Source: Kalmusia sp. IMI 367209
Lineage: Eukaryota; Ascomycota; Dothideomycetes; Pleosporales; Didymosphaeriaceae
Direction: 5' to 3'
Assembly (NCBI GenBank): GCA_027946365.1
Contig: JAPEUQ010000004.1
Coordinates: 2,418,001-2,482,000 of the forward strand
DNA: 64,000 nucleotides
Shown: piece after piece, positions 1 to 11,034 of the stretch
How the letters are laid out: the number at the start of each line of letters is the position of its first letter
Position numbering within the stretch: the stretch's first letter is position 1
The notes under the pieces: model-generated
Seen by the model: only the letters and a program-made list of their open reading frames with translations
Database searches by the model: none
What the model was told of the DNA's origin: nothing
Translations under genes and position numbers: made by a program

Positions 1-345
1 GCCTCTGACAAAATCATCCAATTCAACGGCTTCGGCACCGTCAATGTCAAAAACTTTTACGCCCAGGACTACGGCAAACTTTCACGCAGCTGTGGCAATT
101 GCAGCAACAATGGTGGGGCACGAAACATCGTCATCGACAATGTCATCGCGAAGGACGGCGGGGTTCTATGCGGCATTAATGGCAACTATGGCGATACGTG
201 TACGATCAGTAACAGCTGCCAGGACAGTGGGAAGAGCTGCGATAATTACAAGGGAAATAACAATGGGGATGAGCCGACAAAGGTGAGCTCCGGCAACGAC
301 GGGACGCACTGTATCGTGAAGAGCAGTTTTAGCAGCAGCTGCTGA
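1..345 (+). CDS. Pectate lyase, polysaccharide lyase family 3 (3' end only)
   Basis: The reading frame is open from base 1 and stops with TGA at 343-345, giving the last 114 residues. The sequence is typical of family PL3 secreted pectate lyases: it has IQFNGFG and FYAQDYGKL, followed by a Cys-rich C-terminus ([22 protein letters not shown]) ending in SSC. By family knowledge these enzymes cleave de-esterified pectin by calcium-dependent beta-elimination in the plant cell wall. The signal peptide and N-terminal half lie outside the window. I see no intron in this part. Confidence 0.9.
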   Translation, partial: ASDKIIQFNGFGTVNVKNFYAQDYGKLSRSCGNCSNNGGARNIVIDNVIAKDGGVLCGINGNYGDTCTISNSCQDSGKSCDNYKGNNNGDEPTKVSSGNDGTHCIVKSSFSSSC

Positions 346-414
346 GTCTCACGCATTTACAGAGAGAATCTTAGTAACACAGTATCCATACTTCATACTA
401 TGAGAATTTGCACT

Positions 415-1143
415 TCAATGCTGTCTATTTCTTTTGCGCCGTCTCACGCCTTCGTAACGTCCCATCCTCGCCCTCCCCCTGCGCTCAAATTCCATAATTT
501 CTTCAACAAACTTATACGCCTTCTCCCCACCCACCATTTCCGTTACCCAAAGACTCGCGTCAATACCTGAACTCACGCCGCCCGCGTTGACAATTCTCAC
601 GCCTTCTTCCGTCTTGCCTCCGTCCACCCACCGCTTCTTCACGACCTTGATACCCGAGTCGCCCCCTGCTGCTTTATCAGCAAAATCTTTCAGCATATCG
701 TAGCAGATATGGTGCGTTGTCGCCGTTCGTCCCGCCAGGACGCCCGCCGCACCAAGGATCACAGCGCCAGAGCAGACGGATTGGAGGATGCGATGGCCAG
801 CCTCCTTCCTGGGCGGCAACTTTGAAAACCTCTGAAGCAAAGCTAAGACCTGTTGCCCCTCTTCGCTAGGAATGTAGTTCTCGAGGACATCGGGATGAGC
901 GCCGGGGACAACGAGGATGTCGTATTTTTCGAGATTTTGTTCAACGTCCAAGAAGCTGGTGCCGGGCACGTAGACGAGCACGCTATTCTCGCCGCCGACG
1001 GGGCTTGTATGTGCGAAGGTTTTTACGGTGAAAAGTTGCGGGGTGCCTGGCGAGGGGCGCGTGGAGTAGACTTCGACGGGCCCGCTGAAGTCCATTATGT
1101 CGGCGTCCGGGTAGATGAAGACTGCGACGTTGAGAGGTGGCAT
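415..1143 (-). CDS. DJ-1/PfpI (ThiJ) family protein
   Basis: Single-exon gene of 242 residues on the minus strand. The N-terminus matches the opening beta strand of the DJ-1/PfpI fold (NVAVFIYPDADIMDFSGPVEVY). The nucleophile elbow is VCSGAVILG with Cys124, followed by LAGRTATTHH, as in fungal ThiJ/PfpI-like proteins related to AraC-type amidotransferase domains. Glu24 is placed like the acidic partner of the cysteine. Members include glyoxalase III, isonitrile hydratases and chaperones; the substrate cannot be read from sequence. The basic C-terminal tail (RRGRARMGRY, RRRKRNR) is unusual and might be a nuclear signal. It converges with the pectate lyase 70 bp away. Confidence 0.85.
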   Translation of the reverse strand: MPPLNVAVFIYPDADIMDFSGPVEVYSTRPSPGTPQLFTVKTFAHTSPVGGENSVLVYVPGTSFLDVEQNLEKYDILVVPGAHPDVLENYIPSEEGQQVLALLQRFSKLPPRKEAGHRILQSVCSGAVILGAAGVLAGRTATTHHICYDMLKDFADKAAGGDSGIKVVKKRWVDGGKTEEGVRIVNAGGVSSGIDASLWVTEMVGGEKAYKFVEEIMEFERRGRARMGRYEGVRRRKRNRQH

Positions 1144-1846
1144 CTTAGTAGATATATAATCTTTCTAGATAGGTAGAAGTGAGATGTATTCGGAATATCT
1201 ATTAGTTTTGCAAACATCGGTTCGATTGTATGACTGTTGGCTATATAATGAAGCTCGGATCGGATGTGAACGGAAACCCGTCCCGACGGATTGAACTAGA
1301 CATCAGCGGACCCACTTCCGATTACGGCGCGAGGTCTAGGATGGACACATATTTCGTTGCATTCTAGAAAACAGACATACCGATATTTTCTTAATGAATA
1401 CTTTCATTAGCTTAATACTAAAAGCAACCCCCTTTATGAGGCTCGCCAAGGCTAAATGACATCCTGATCACGGTATCTTCCCGCACAACTTTCGGCGCAT
1501 CACGTCGGTCATTCAAAGCTCATCACTTAAAGTACTTCATGGGTAGGATGTCCCGGGCTGATCACCATGGCCGAGGCTACATGGCAGCGGATCATTGTGT
1601 GCTTGAATGCCTCTTATATAGATGAATAAATGGAACGCATGAGCGACCTTGAAGGCTGGAAGATGCAAGTGGTAGAAAAGTGGTATGATATACCCCAGGT
1701 GTGTAGAGTGCCGAAGGGCGCGTTGACGTGCGTCATGCGAATGGATCAGATCGCTCTGACTAATGCCTGCCTTTTTCGGCTTCGCCCCTCACTATTCGCA
1801 TGTGTCGTGCAGCCATCTGATAATGCTACCCGCTCTCAACAATAAC
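1144..1846. other. Intergenic region without recognised gene
   Basis: About 700 bases between the DJ-1-like gene, which is transcribed leftward, and the aminotransferase, which is transcribed rightward. It must hold both promoters. Only short open frames are present, none with recognisable content. Confidence 0.5.
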
Positions 1847-1867
1847 CCAATTATTGGTCTATATAAG
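1847..1867 (+). promoter_or_regulatory. CCAAT box and TATA box of the class-V aminotransferase
   Basis: CCAAT at 1847-1851 and TATATAAG at 1860-1867 lie 72-92 bases upstream of the chosen start at 1939. This is suitable core-promoter spacing for a fungal gene. It is inferred from sequence only. Confidence 0.45.
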
Positions 1868-1938
1868 CTTTGACAGCCTTACGCTCGGGCATCCATTTTC
1901 TATTGAAGCCTATAGTATATACATCATCTGCAACCAAC

Positions 1939-3270
1939 ATGTCTGGCACATTTGACGTGGTCGAGGCTCGCAGCCACTTCCCCGCACTAAAACAGGATCA
2001 AGTATTCCTTGATAACGCGGGTGGAAGCCAGGCCCTCGGAGAAGTGATTGATTCGTGAGTTGGCCGGTGGTATCGTGTCCGGACTTCACTGACGGTTTGG
2101 CCAGTATGACTCATTATCTGTCAAAGAACAATGTTCAACTTGGCGCCTCGTACCACACGGGGCAAATTTCCAACACAAAGTATGAAGAGGGTTACCAGGC
2201 TGCAGCAAAATATATCAATGCGGGTCGCGATGAGATTGGTAGGCCATCAAGCGTGTGTACCCACTACATGTACGCGACTGATCTAGTTTAGTGCTTGGTG
2301 GTTCAACTACGCAGCTCTTCATGAACCTCTCTTCGGCCCTCAAGATCCCCGAGGGCTCTGAGATCATCCTTTCGAAGATGGAACACGAAACCAATGTGAA
2401 GCCCTGGCTCCACCTAGCAGATCGCCTTAAGCTCACCGTAAAATGGTGGGAATCACCCAAGCCAGAACTCAAGCTCACTCCCGAGAACCTCAAGCCTTTG
2501 CTCGGGCCCAAGGTGAAATTCGTCGCATGCACACACGTAAGCAACATATTGGGAGGTATTCACGACGTCAAGGCCATTGCAGACGTTGTGCATGAAGCGG
2601 GTGCATTGTTTTGCGTGGATGGTGTGAGTTATGCACCGCATCGGCCCGTTGATGTCCAGGCCTTTGGAGTCGACTTCTACGCGTTTTCGTGGTACAAAGT
2701 AAGTCGCATTCAGACGTAGGAGGTCTTATTAGTAACTAATCTACCTAGGTCTACGGCCCACACATCGCTGTTCTCTATGCCAGCAATGCCGCCCAAGGGC
2801 ACGTCAAGCCCCTCCCACACTACTTCAACCCAACCAAAACCCTCGAAGATAAGCTAGGTTTCGCAGCCTCCAACTACGAGAACGTGCAGTCTATTCCTCA
2901 CATTGTCGAGTATCTGAAAGGTAAGAGCGATGCCATCGCGGCACACGAGGGGAAACTGCAAGCCATCCTCCTCGACTTCTTGAACTCGCGCGAGGACATT
3001 ACTGTACTAGGATCCACATCTACGGACTCGGCTGTCAGAGTGCCGACTATCTCGTTTGTAATCGAGGGAAGAAACTCCAAGGAGGTGGTGCAAGAAGCAG
3101 ATAAGACGAGCAATTTTGGCTTTAGGTGGGGCCACTTTTATTCAAAGAGGTTGTGCGATGAGGTACTTGGGTTGGGGCCGGAGGGTGTGGTGAGGGTGAG
3201 CATGGTGCACTATAATACCGAGGATGAGATACGGGGGCTCGTGGAAGTGTTGAAGAAGATTTTGGCTTGA
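1939..3270 (+). CDS. Class V PLP aminotransferase, cysteine-desulfurase-like
   Basis: Four exons: 1939-2054, 2105-2238, 2292-2698 and 2749-3270, total 392 residues. The introns are 50, 53 and 50 nt with GT-AG ends, and frame is kept across all junctions. The protein has class-V features: VFLDNAGGSQ near the N-terminus, a cofactor-loop GGSTTQLF, the PLP aspartate region FCVDGVSYAPHRPVD, and the PLP Schiff-base lysine in SWYKVYGPHIAVLY (Lys219, the last codon of exon 3). The family covers cysteine desulfurases, selenocysteine lyases and epimerases; a generic desulfurase-like enzyme is the safest call. An in-frame upstream ATG at 1870 is disfavoured because it lies just 3' of the TATA box; the ATG at 1939 is in good context. 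Confidence 0.85.
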
Positions 3271-3857
3271 GGTCTGGAGCAGTGATGATGCATGTATCGC
3301 TGATGCTGCACTCCACCGCAAGCCTCCATCGTTGCGTTTGCTCATATGGGCTGCTGGCTAATGAAGATCAGTCTCATGATAAGTTTCCCTTGAATACGTG
3401 CGAAGGATTCCTGGACATCGTGCATTGATTGAGCCTTCCATATCAGTGCATTGTAGCCATTTGCATAATTACCACATGCATATCTCATATGGATATCTGT
3501 TATACAACAGGTGATTATAGAGTTCAATACTTTAACAGCCTGTACTTTCTGTCTAATTTACCTCCGTATTGTGCATCATGGGTCAACATGCTGCACGACA
3601 CAACCGAGCAAATGCTTACGAATTGTCTGCTTTCGTCACACACTATATATTACGTCCACGCGACACATGTAAGCTATTTCGCGAATTATCATTGATTTTG
3701 GAGTATCGATACATTGCGATAATATAGTATTGTAGCTTTCCGCTTGCTTCCGTGTCCATACACGGTTCACGAATCGTGTGTGAGAGTATGTATAGGACTG
3801 ATACGAAAGCTAAAAGAAGAGTAATTATGTCGTGAGCTTCCTAAAACGGAAGCTTAC
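3271..3857. other. 3'-3' intergenic region
   Basis: Region between two converging genes. It is mildly AT-rich, and I see no gene or RNA in it. Confidence 0.5.
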
Positions 3858-5221
3858 CTACTTAGAGTATGCCCTCCAAACCGCTGCCTCGAATTCCTTG
3901 AAAAGGGCCTGACTCTTCTCGTCACCCCACGGAATGACCTGTGTAGCAAAGAAATACGCCAGGCCTTGTTCCCGATTAGCGCTCCAATTCAAGTTCGCCA
4001 TTCCATGCCATCCTAATGAGCCTTTTGGTTTGAAGTACCCCTCTCGTTTAATATCATGAGTCAACAGGAATCCACCTAGCCCGTGATTCGGCGACACTCC
4101 TTCCATGCTGTGTCCTACAAGGGGCGAGCACGCGACATCCCACATGGATTTTTGGAGCTTGCTTCCTTCTTTGAACTGCGGCGTGAACATCATTTCCATA
4201 GTTTCTTTCTTGAGTGTGATAGGCGAGTCCTTGAGAGTATCGGCTAGGATGCGTATGTAGTCGTCAATAGTGGAGTAGATACCAGCGCCACCGCGCTCAG
4301 CCTCCGGCTCGTCCCATATGGGTGTTTTGCTCGTCGCGAGCGTGCCATCTTGCTTCCTCTCGCTCATCTGCATGATCTTGTTCGCTACCTCGGGCTTGCG
4401 GGAAAGGTGCCAAGTCCAGGACTTGATGCCTAATGGCTCAGCAATGTTTCGCGCGACGTAGTCTTCGAAGGCCGTCTTCGAAAGTCGTTCGACAAGCAAG
4501 CTCGCCCAGTCAAGACTCGTACCTTCCAATGAACATGATTAGAAAGTGTGTCTCGTACGTGACATAGCAGAGGAGACTCACTGTAATTCCAAGCTTCCCC
4601 CGCCTCAGCAATGCGGGGGAATGTGATTTCTTCGGTGCGACCAGTAGAGGGGAGTTGTGGGATCTCTCCGCGTGAGCTACGCCACATTGCTAACGTAGGA
4701 TTGAGCCAGTCATAAACTACGCCGCTCGAGTGCGTGAGGAGCTGACGCAGCGTAATAGGATTGGCGGCTTCGCGCAATTCAAAAAACTCCTTCTCACCGC
4801 TTGCAGCAATAATCGGCTGAGACGCCAATTCTGGTAGGTGGGTTGTCAGAGTTTCGTCGAGAGTGATGAGGCCGCGCTCAACGCATTGTAGTGCTGCAAT
4901 GGAGGCCACGAGTTTGGTACAGGATGCTATCCAAAAAACCTGGTCAGCGTCAAGAGGTAGTGCATCGTCTGCGACGCCATTGAAGCCAGCCACATGCTTG
5001 TATATGATGGTGCCTGTGGCAATTGGTTAGCTCCAGTCTCGAAACTGCAAAGTGCAGCGCAGTCTTAACGCACCATTCTTGTCTACAACGGCTGCAGCTA
5101 CTCCAGGTACCCCGTTCGAGCCTTTTCCTGTGGCTTGTGAAAGCAACTCTTCGTATTGTTCCATGTCTTCCGACGATTTGATGGGTTGGATTAGAGCAAT
5201 CTCAAACAGTTGTGAATTCAA
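3858..5221 (-). CDS. Beta-lactamase-like serine hydrolase (EstB/AmpC-type)
   Basis: Three exons on the minus strand: 5221-5074, 5013-4582 and 4522-3858, total 414 residues. The introns are 60 and 59 nt with clear branch sites (GCTAACC, TCTAATC). The catalytic SxxK motif is SCTK at residues 80-83, within VFWIASCTKLVASIAALQ. The conserved Tyr is probably Tyr193 in WNYSTSLDW, which the second splice reconstitutes. The C-terminal half has the family's GGAGIYSTIDDY and the GLGGFLL...GSLGWHGMAN region. Fungal members are esterases, transesterases (LovD-type) or hydrolases rather than true beta-lactamases. No signal peptide is obvious, so a cytosolic enzyme is likely. Confidence 0.85.
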
Positions 5222-5908
5222 TGAGTGGGCAAAGTGAGAGATTGTGAGTGGTGCTTGTCTTTATATTCGCCGCAAACAAGGCAAGCGCCAAGAGGAGGGG
5301 CACAGGAAGGAAGCAAGTTCAGCAGCCGATTGTGCAGCCCACAATAGGTGCTTGGAATCGACGTTTCTCTTTGTCCGCTGAGACATACAAAGAGTAAACC
5401 GAGTCTCGCATGCATCGCTCGGAGAGAATGAAAACGCGAACACCTCTGTGACCCACGCCGATTACGCGTGTGTAACCGTTGTGGCCCAAACAATGGAGGG
5501 TGAACCACAGCCTTGGGAAGGGCGGATGATCCCATTTGTAAGCTTGCCATATTAACAATATACGCAAGTGACAATTCCCCTGCTAGCCACGCATTCAACG
5601 CAAATGGTTGTTTGATGCCAGGAAGACCGTTGCAGCCCTACGCTACCGTCGAAGAGATCAGTGGGGATGGGGTCCCGAAGCGCTGCTTGGCACACGACAG
5701 CAACATGAAGAGCGAATGGTGTCAGTCATTCCAGGGACCCCAGTCCGAACATGCGGTGGATGCAAGATCGGCATCTAGCAAGCACACACGTTGCAGGGCG
5801 ATGTGTGCAAACACTTCCAAGGTTGACGTAGTGCGTGGGGATGCATAAGCTGCCCGAGTCTAGCGCTCGAACCATCCAGGAACGGGCCGCTAGCTCGATC
5901 GAGCTCCT
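5222..5908. other. Intergenic region without recognised gene
   Basis: About 690 bases upstream of the serine hydrolase and downstream of the bZIP gene. Several short open frames cross it, but none resembles a known protein. Confidence 0.45.
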
Positions 5909-6103
5909 TCACGCGGGATTTCGGGCGGGATGGAATTCTGCTTGCCGCTCTCTGCACACCTGGTATATGCTTCGAGGTCCCGAACTTGGGTAGTTAAGTT
6001 GTGCCGTGGCGAAGGTCGAGATTAACGTAGTATCGTTCACTGGCCCAATGTCCAGATCCATCGCCGGCTCGTTGATCGGATCTCTAGAACGCGACGATGC
6101 GGA

Positions 6104-6141
<38 letters not shown>

Positions 6142-6776
6142 TAGGATTGACCTCGATGCCTGAGGACTCGGTGTTCTGATATGCAGCCTGGCGACGTTCG
6201 TTCTTCACTTGGAGGAGGCGTAGTTCAGGACCTAGACATGGGGAGTTGATGGCTGCATTGTACGTCGCCCACAGCCGACGCATGTGGTCCGGGATGTCGC
6301 CCTCCTGCTTCATCACGCCGGCATCAGCAGCGGCCTGCAGCAGTGCCTCGACGTCCATGGAAAGGTCTGAGAGGACTTGTAGCACATCATCGCATCTCCT
6401 CCGCTCGGATGCCGTGGCGCTGTCCTTGCGCTTCTGGTATGCACGTTGTGCCTCGCGCACCTGCGCCCGGCGTTTCTGAGGAGCCAATTAGCTATGGTGA
6501 ACCATCTCGAGAGAGTGTGGGAGATACCTCCACGGCGCTCTCGTCTCGCGGTGTGTTCACGCGCGGCCTGCCCCGTCCCCGGCGCGCTGGTACTGTGTTT
6601 ACATCTAGGGGAGCGTTGTTCTCGGAAGCCGACGACAAATCAGTCACATTAGAAGCAGCGTCTAGCTCTGCACCCGTCTCGCCGACAAGCAAGTGAGGCC
6701 ATGCTCCATATCCCAATCCACCATAGGAGACGATCTCGTCGTCATTCTGCGGCTTGGTCCCAAGAAACGCGTACAT
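5909..6776 (-). CDS. bZIP transcription factor with AT-hook-like motif and polyQ
   Basis: Two exons (6776-6528 and 6475-5909) separated by a 52-nt intron, total 271 residues. Residues 65-72 are RRGRGRPR, an AT-hook-like patch. The intron falls just before the basic region, which starts at residue 84 (KRRAQVREAQRAYQKRK). The arrangement GRPR...E-x-RRxQxRxAQRAYxxRK is that of a fungal bZIP group whose members often regulate local genes. The zipper is short and irregular. Residues 196-207 are twelve glutamines. It probably acts in the nucleus; its targets are unknown, though neighbouring metabolic genes are candidates. Confidence 0.85.
6104..6139 (-). repeat. CAG trinucleotide microsatellite (polyQ tract)
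   Basis: Twelve consecutive glutamine codons, all CAG except one CAA, in the bZIP reading frame. Such tracts vary in length between strains. Confidence 0.95.
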
Positions 6777-7253
6777 AATGACGCTGCAAGCAAAGGACGA
6801 TGAAAGACACTGCGAAATTGCGAAGTAATCTGGAGGCCGCCTAGAGGGTTAGGAAGTGAGAGACAGGAGATCAGAAAATCAGAAAATCAGCCCTAGAGCA
6901 GCCCTGTGCACGTGCACTAGCGCATGTTGGCGCCTCCCTGAACTTGAGAATCACCATTCAATCGTCCACCGAACCATGCCCAAACGGCCCGCAGGGCACG
7001 CCGGGAAAATTCCGCGCGATTTGCGTGCTTGGGGGGGCATCAGGGACCTGGCAGAGACCCATCACTGTCCTCAATTGGAGCACGATATAAGCAATACGTT
7101 TCGATAATGCAAGCCACCAACCCCACGCCTAAGCAAGGCCCCGTCTAGCCGTCAGTGACCTCCAATCGATACAGATGGGAATGTAGTCCGATCCAACGTA
7201 CGCAGAGTAGTGTGCGCCACGCTCCGGCTTTTGGTTGCAACCGTCCCCATCGC
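6777..7253. other. Upstream region of the bZIP gene
   Basis: About 480 bases holding the bZIP promoter and the 3' flank of the methyltransferase remnant. It contains a G7 run near 7032. No gene is recognised. Confidence 0.45.
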
Positions 7254-7903
7254 TCACATGCCGACCTCCACGCTCATCGGACTCTCCACCTTGTGCGGCT
7301 TCACTGCCCGTACCGAAATATAGCGCCCACCCCCCCTCCATTTAGCCATGCCTCTACTCCTGCCATGACATTGGCGAACTTGTAGTGCACACCCGATAGC
7401 TTTAGTAGCTGATATGGAACGTAACCTAGTATGCCAAACCAACGCCACAAAGGCAACACTTCGTCAGTCAGGCCCTCAAGCGAGAAATCTGAGAAGCCGG
7501 TGTCCGTGATCGGCTTCTCATACTCGCCTTCCTCCAGCGTGTTTTGGCAACGCGACAAGCGGAGGATGTCTTGCAATGTCCTCGTATCACGGCTGACATC
7601 GGCTTCGTGAAGGACGAGGAGACCACCGGAGCGCAAGAGGCGGAAGAAATCTGGGAGAACTTTCGCAGGATCGTCGGCATGTACAGACGTTTCTATCTTA
7701 TAGACACCATCGAAAGCACGCGTCGGGGAAGCTTGAAAGGTCGTGATAATCAACAAAATCCACCCTGATGTGGTCCTCTAACCCGGTCTCCTTCACGTTC
7801 TTGCGCGCATCGGCAAGCTGATGTGGGGTTATGTCTATTGCCTGTTCGTTCAAGCCTTTCCGAGTCATGAACATTGTCGCCCTTGTTTCGCGTGCGTCTG
7901 ATG
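7254..7903 (-). pseudogene. Erg6/SMT-like SAM-dependent methyltransferase remnant
   Basis: Three frames must be joined to follow the protein. From 7903 to about 7715 the frame reads AIDITPHQLADARKNV and VDYHDLSSFPDACF (post-motif I). It then shifts by one base at 7713-7715 (AAA on the plus strand). The next frame gives DGVYKIETSVHADDPAKV, LRSGGLLVLHEADV, and LSGVHYKFANVMAGVEAWL. A second shift lies in the C7 run near 7330-7336, after which the tail is RYISVRAVKP, the expected end of the family. No clear motif-I exon (GxGxG) is readable farther upstream. Members methylate sterols or small metabolites. This is probably a decayed gene, although homopolymer sequencing errors are possible at both shifts. 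Confidence 0.65.
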
Positions 7904-9476
7904 CTCAGTGTAGCAATCAATCAAACAAGTCTTCGTCAGCTGCGTGGGCGCAAAACTCTTCTCGGACGCACAAATCAGTCCCGGAAGCATGCACCGCGGT
8001 CGTGCTCGAGATGTGCTTCACTTGAATCACACAACTCCACATGTAGAAGAATGGAGACCACTAGTGGAGATGATGAGCGTGGAGCGGTATCTTGCTTTCA
8101 CTTCCAATTTTTTCCGAGTAGTATGCCTCCACTACGATAAAGGCTCCTTCGGGACGCAATCAACAACTGTACTTCAAACGGTCCTTTGAGATGTTCTACT
8201 CTCCTAGACAAATACAGTAGGTGCTACACGGATACGGGTAGAGCAAAATGATATCGACTGACTTTCTAATTTCTATACCCTGGGTCATGCCAGCGATGCG
8301 TCACTGCAGAGAGTCTGTGGTTGTCCTAGTTTTCGTGCCGTTGGTCAGAGCTCAGTTGCTAGGCTCACTTGACTTCCTATGAGTGCGCACGAATTTTGGC
8401 GACGTAGGTAAAAGAAATTTACGATGAACCTGCCGCATACGTGGCTCACATTCTATGTTACTCAGGCCAGCCCATAACATCATTTGTCTCGCTCTGTTAC
8501 ATATACGCTAGCCCATTCTACATGAGATGAAGAGCAAACGCACTACTAGCACTAATAGAGTCTTCTAAGTGCGATTGTGACTTAGAGGTACACTCAAATG
8601 CTTAAGAAAGGACTGAGTCTCACCGAATTCTTAGTAATTGTATACCTTTACACTGTCAGAGAACGCACAAGGCGTTTGTCCCAATATCCAGCCTGTGAGA
8701 GCTCCCTAATGAGCTGCACGGCTAATGCGACACCTGCATTCGAGTCCACTCGAGGATGCGTACACCGGTCAAACGATTGCGGCACCATTGACATTATTCT
8801 TTCATACTTCGTCACAATTTCCTATGCATTTGGACTTCCGTATGCGTCAACGTCCCGTCACCTGGAAATGGAGTGTTGTCGGTTTTTCGTTGTTGTTGGC
8901 ATGTATTTATCATACCCACCATAAAGCCAGACCATTCCTGCCAAGGTATCTCCCTGGGCTCATCGTATCACGTATGATCATGGATGTTATAGAGGATGTA
9001 GTGGGGTTCGATGCGCCGTTCGACTCGGAGGCGGATGCTTTCGCTTCTTATAATTGCAATGCGTGCTACAAACGCCGACTGGGCTGTGTTAAATGCAAGC
9101 AAGCACTGGTGATATGGGCAAATGATGGTCAATTAATACTCGCCTAGGGAGCCCCATTTGTGGGGAGAGGTGTGAATCTAGGTCACATAGATTGGCACTG
9201 GAAACAGCAGCCACTTTACAAAGCAAGCTTCTTCTATCCGCCGTCTTCACTCTTACTCTTACTCTCATTCCACACCTTCACTTCGGGCAGGCGCGAAAAT
9301 TGTGTCACTGGGGTAGCGGCGCACGTGGTGTACATGAACAAACGCTCCGCGCGACATCCACCACCACCACATACTTTTCAACCTCTGGATCTTTCGACTC
9401 TTTAGACTGGTATGCTTGACTGGTTTACATCGTCTGTTTGCACCCATTAACCTGACAGTCGCGAAGACCGCCCGTC
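7904..9476. other. Long region without a convincing gene
   Basis: About 1.6 kb. Its left part (to roughly 8150) may hold further, unreadable 5' sequence of the methyltransferase remnant. A plus-strand open frame at 8725-9147 has a CNAC...CVKC patch but resembles nothing I know. The stretch just before 9477 is pyrimidine-rich (TCTTCACTCTTACTCTTACT near 9242), as in many fungal promoters, and probably serves the MYND gene. Confidence 0.4.
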
Positions 9477-10199
9477 ATGTCCGCAGCTACCACCCTCACA
9501 CCTCAGAAGTGTGGCGCGTGCAAGGCCGATGCGAAGTTCCTCTGCATTGGTTGTGCTAATACCGCCTATTGCTCGCTCGAGTGCCTCGAAAAGAACAAGC
9601 GTGTCCACGGCCTGCTTTGCGCTACCTTCAAAGACTATCAAGAACGCCCCGACAAAAACTATTACCGCGGCATATACTTCCCGGAGCATGATACTAAGCC
9701 GCAGTTCGTTTGGCTCGAGTTTGACGGCTCACGTCTGTGCATGCGTATGGTCGATGCGGTGCAGGAGAAGTACCTTGGGAATAATAGCTTTCGTAGCGTC
9801 TACTTCGATGACGACAAGGACCTTCAACGTCAGTTCAAGCACCAAGTCGAGGTGCACCACCATGACAACTTTCTTTACAACGGCTCCGATACCAACAAGA
9901 GCTTGGCGCCCCTGATAGGATCAACATCTGCCCCTGGCTGGCGTGGTCCTCTCCTCGCGCAGGGTTGTAAGTATGGATACTCCGAAGACTACCTTGACAA
10001 GGTCGAGCCCGAGGACGTGGAGTCTGATGACGAGGGCGAGATACCCCTCATCCCTATGGATCTCGATACCACCTCTCTCGGTCCGATCATCGCACATCTC
10101 AAGTTCGTTGCTACGTGCCAGCATCTACCTCTGGTGGAGAGCATGGTATACGCCATGAAGGTCAGTCAGGGATATGGCGTCGACGTCGATGCCGAGTAG
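9477..10199 (+). CDS. MYND-type zinc finger protein
   Basis: Single-exon gene of 240 residues. The N-terminus is a complete MYND finger with the C4-C2HC pattern: Cys12, Cys15, Cys23, Cys26, Cys32, Cys36, His44 and Cys48 (CGAC, CIGCANTAYCSLEC, HGLLC). MYND fingers bind proline-rich partners in transcriptional regulators and related proteins. The remainder has an acidic stretch (VEPEDVESDDEGEIP) and no SET or other catalytic domain. It resembles fungal proteins in which MYND is the only known domain. The start is the first ATG of the frame. Confidence 0.85.
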   Translation: MSAATTLTPQKCGACKADAKFLCIGCANTAYCSLECLEKNKRVHGLLCATFKDYQERPDKNYYRGIYFPEHDTKPQFVWLEFDGSRLCMRMVDAVQEKYLGNNSFRSVYFDDDKDLQRQFKHQVEVHHHDNFLYNGSDTNKSLAPLIGSTSAPGWRGPLLAQGCKYGYSEDYLDKVEPEDVESDDEGEIPLIPMDLDTTSLGPIIAHLKFVATCQHLPLVESMVYAMKVSQGYGVDVDAE

Positions 10200-11034
10200 A
10201 TCCACCGCCTGCTTTCGCAGCCGTGCACGGTATTTGACCAGCGAACAACGGGCATCTGTCTTCGTTGCGCGCTGTTTGGCTCACTTGAGTGTTATTCGGA
10301 GAAATTAGGCCTAGGTTCAAACACTACGCCGCTTCTCTTTTCATGTTCCCTGTTGAGCCTACTCCTGAAGGGTGCTGATTTCTTGGGTCCTTAGACATCA
10401 AGGATAAGCGAGGGATAGTGGCTTTCGGATGTAGATTACCCACTGAATGGCACACAGGTTCAAGCTTGGATTTCAATGTAGCGTATCCGTGTTCACGATC
10501 TACGAATGACTGAACTTGCGAAATATTGGAACACAGCCTTAAAGGAGCCCTTAGACAATCACACATATTTAAACACTTACCCTAGCGTTCCCTGTACCTT
10601 CCGACATCACCTCCTAAATCATTGATGCCGCATCAACGTCTCTCTCCGCCTATCTTAATACCCATACACATAAACAGCAAGTCTCAGTATCAGCACACGA
10701 GACCTCATTATTACACATTACAGCTTCAATTGACTATCCATTAGTGTCATTCAAAGGAGCAGCACCCCTCCAGATCCTTTTAACAAGATGCAAGAAGAGA
10801 GTGTGTACCTGAGCGCCAACACCGCCCAATGCAGCTAGGGAAACCCAACAAAAATGTCCGTGAACACCGTGAAGCAATCTAACCCGCCTATTATTACGCC
10901 GAGGGTATATCCATGTAAACACATTCCTGCCACCAATGAACGCCGTTGGTATCCATCCCATAACGCAGAAAGACCCAGGTCAGGCCGCGACGGTAAAGCT
11001 CACCCAGAGGTAGTACGCGGCACGATGGGAAGGT
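10200..11034. other. Intergenic region without recognised gene
   Basis: About 830 bases between two converging genes (MYND and MFS transporter). Short open frames on both strands have no recognisable content. Confidence 0.45.

Noticed and set aside
1630..1845. Short plus-strand frame before the aminotransferase
   Set aside because: Located in the promoter region, no similarity to anything known.
8725..9147. 140-codon plus-strand frame with CNAC and CVKC
   Set aside because: No recognisable domain and no intron-supported extension; the Cys spacing does not make a known zinc finger.
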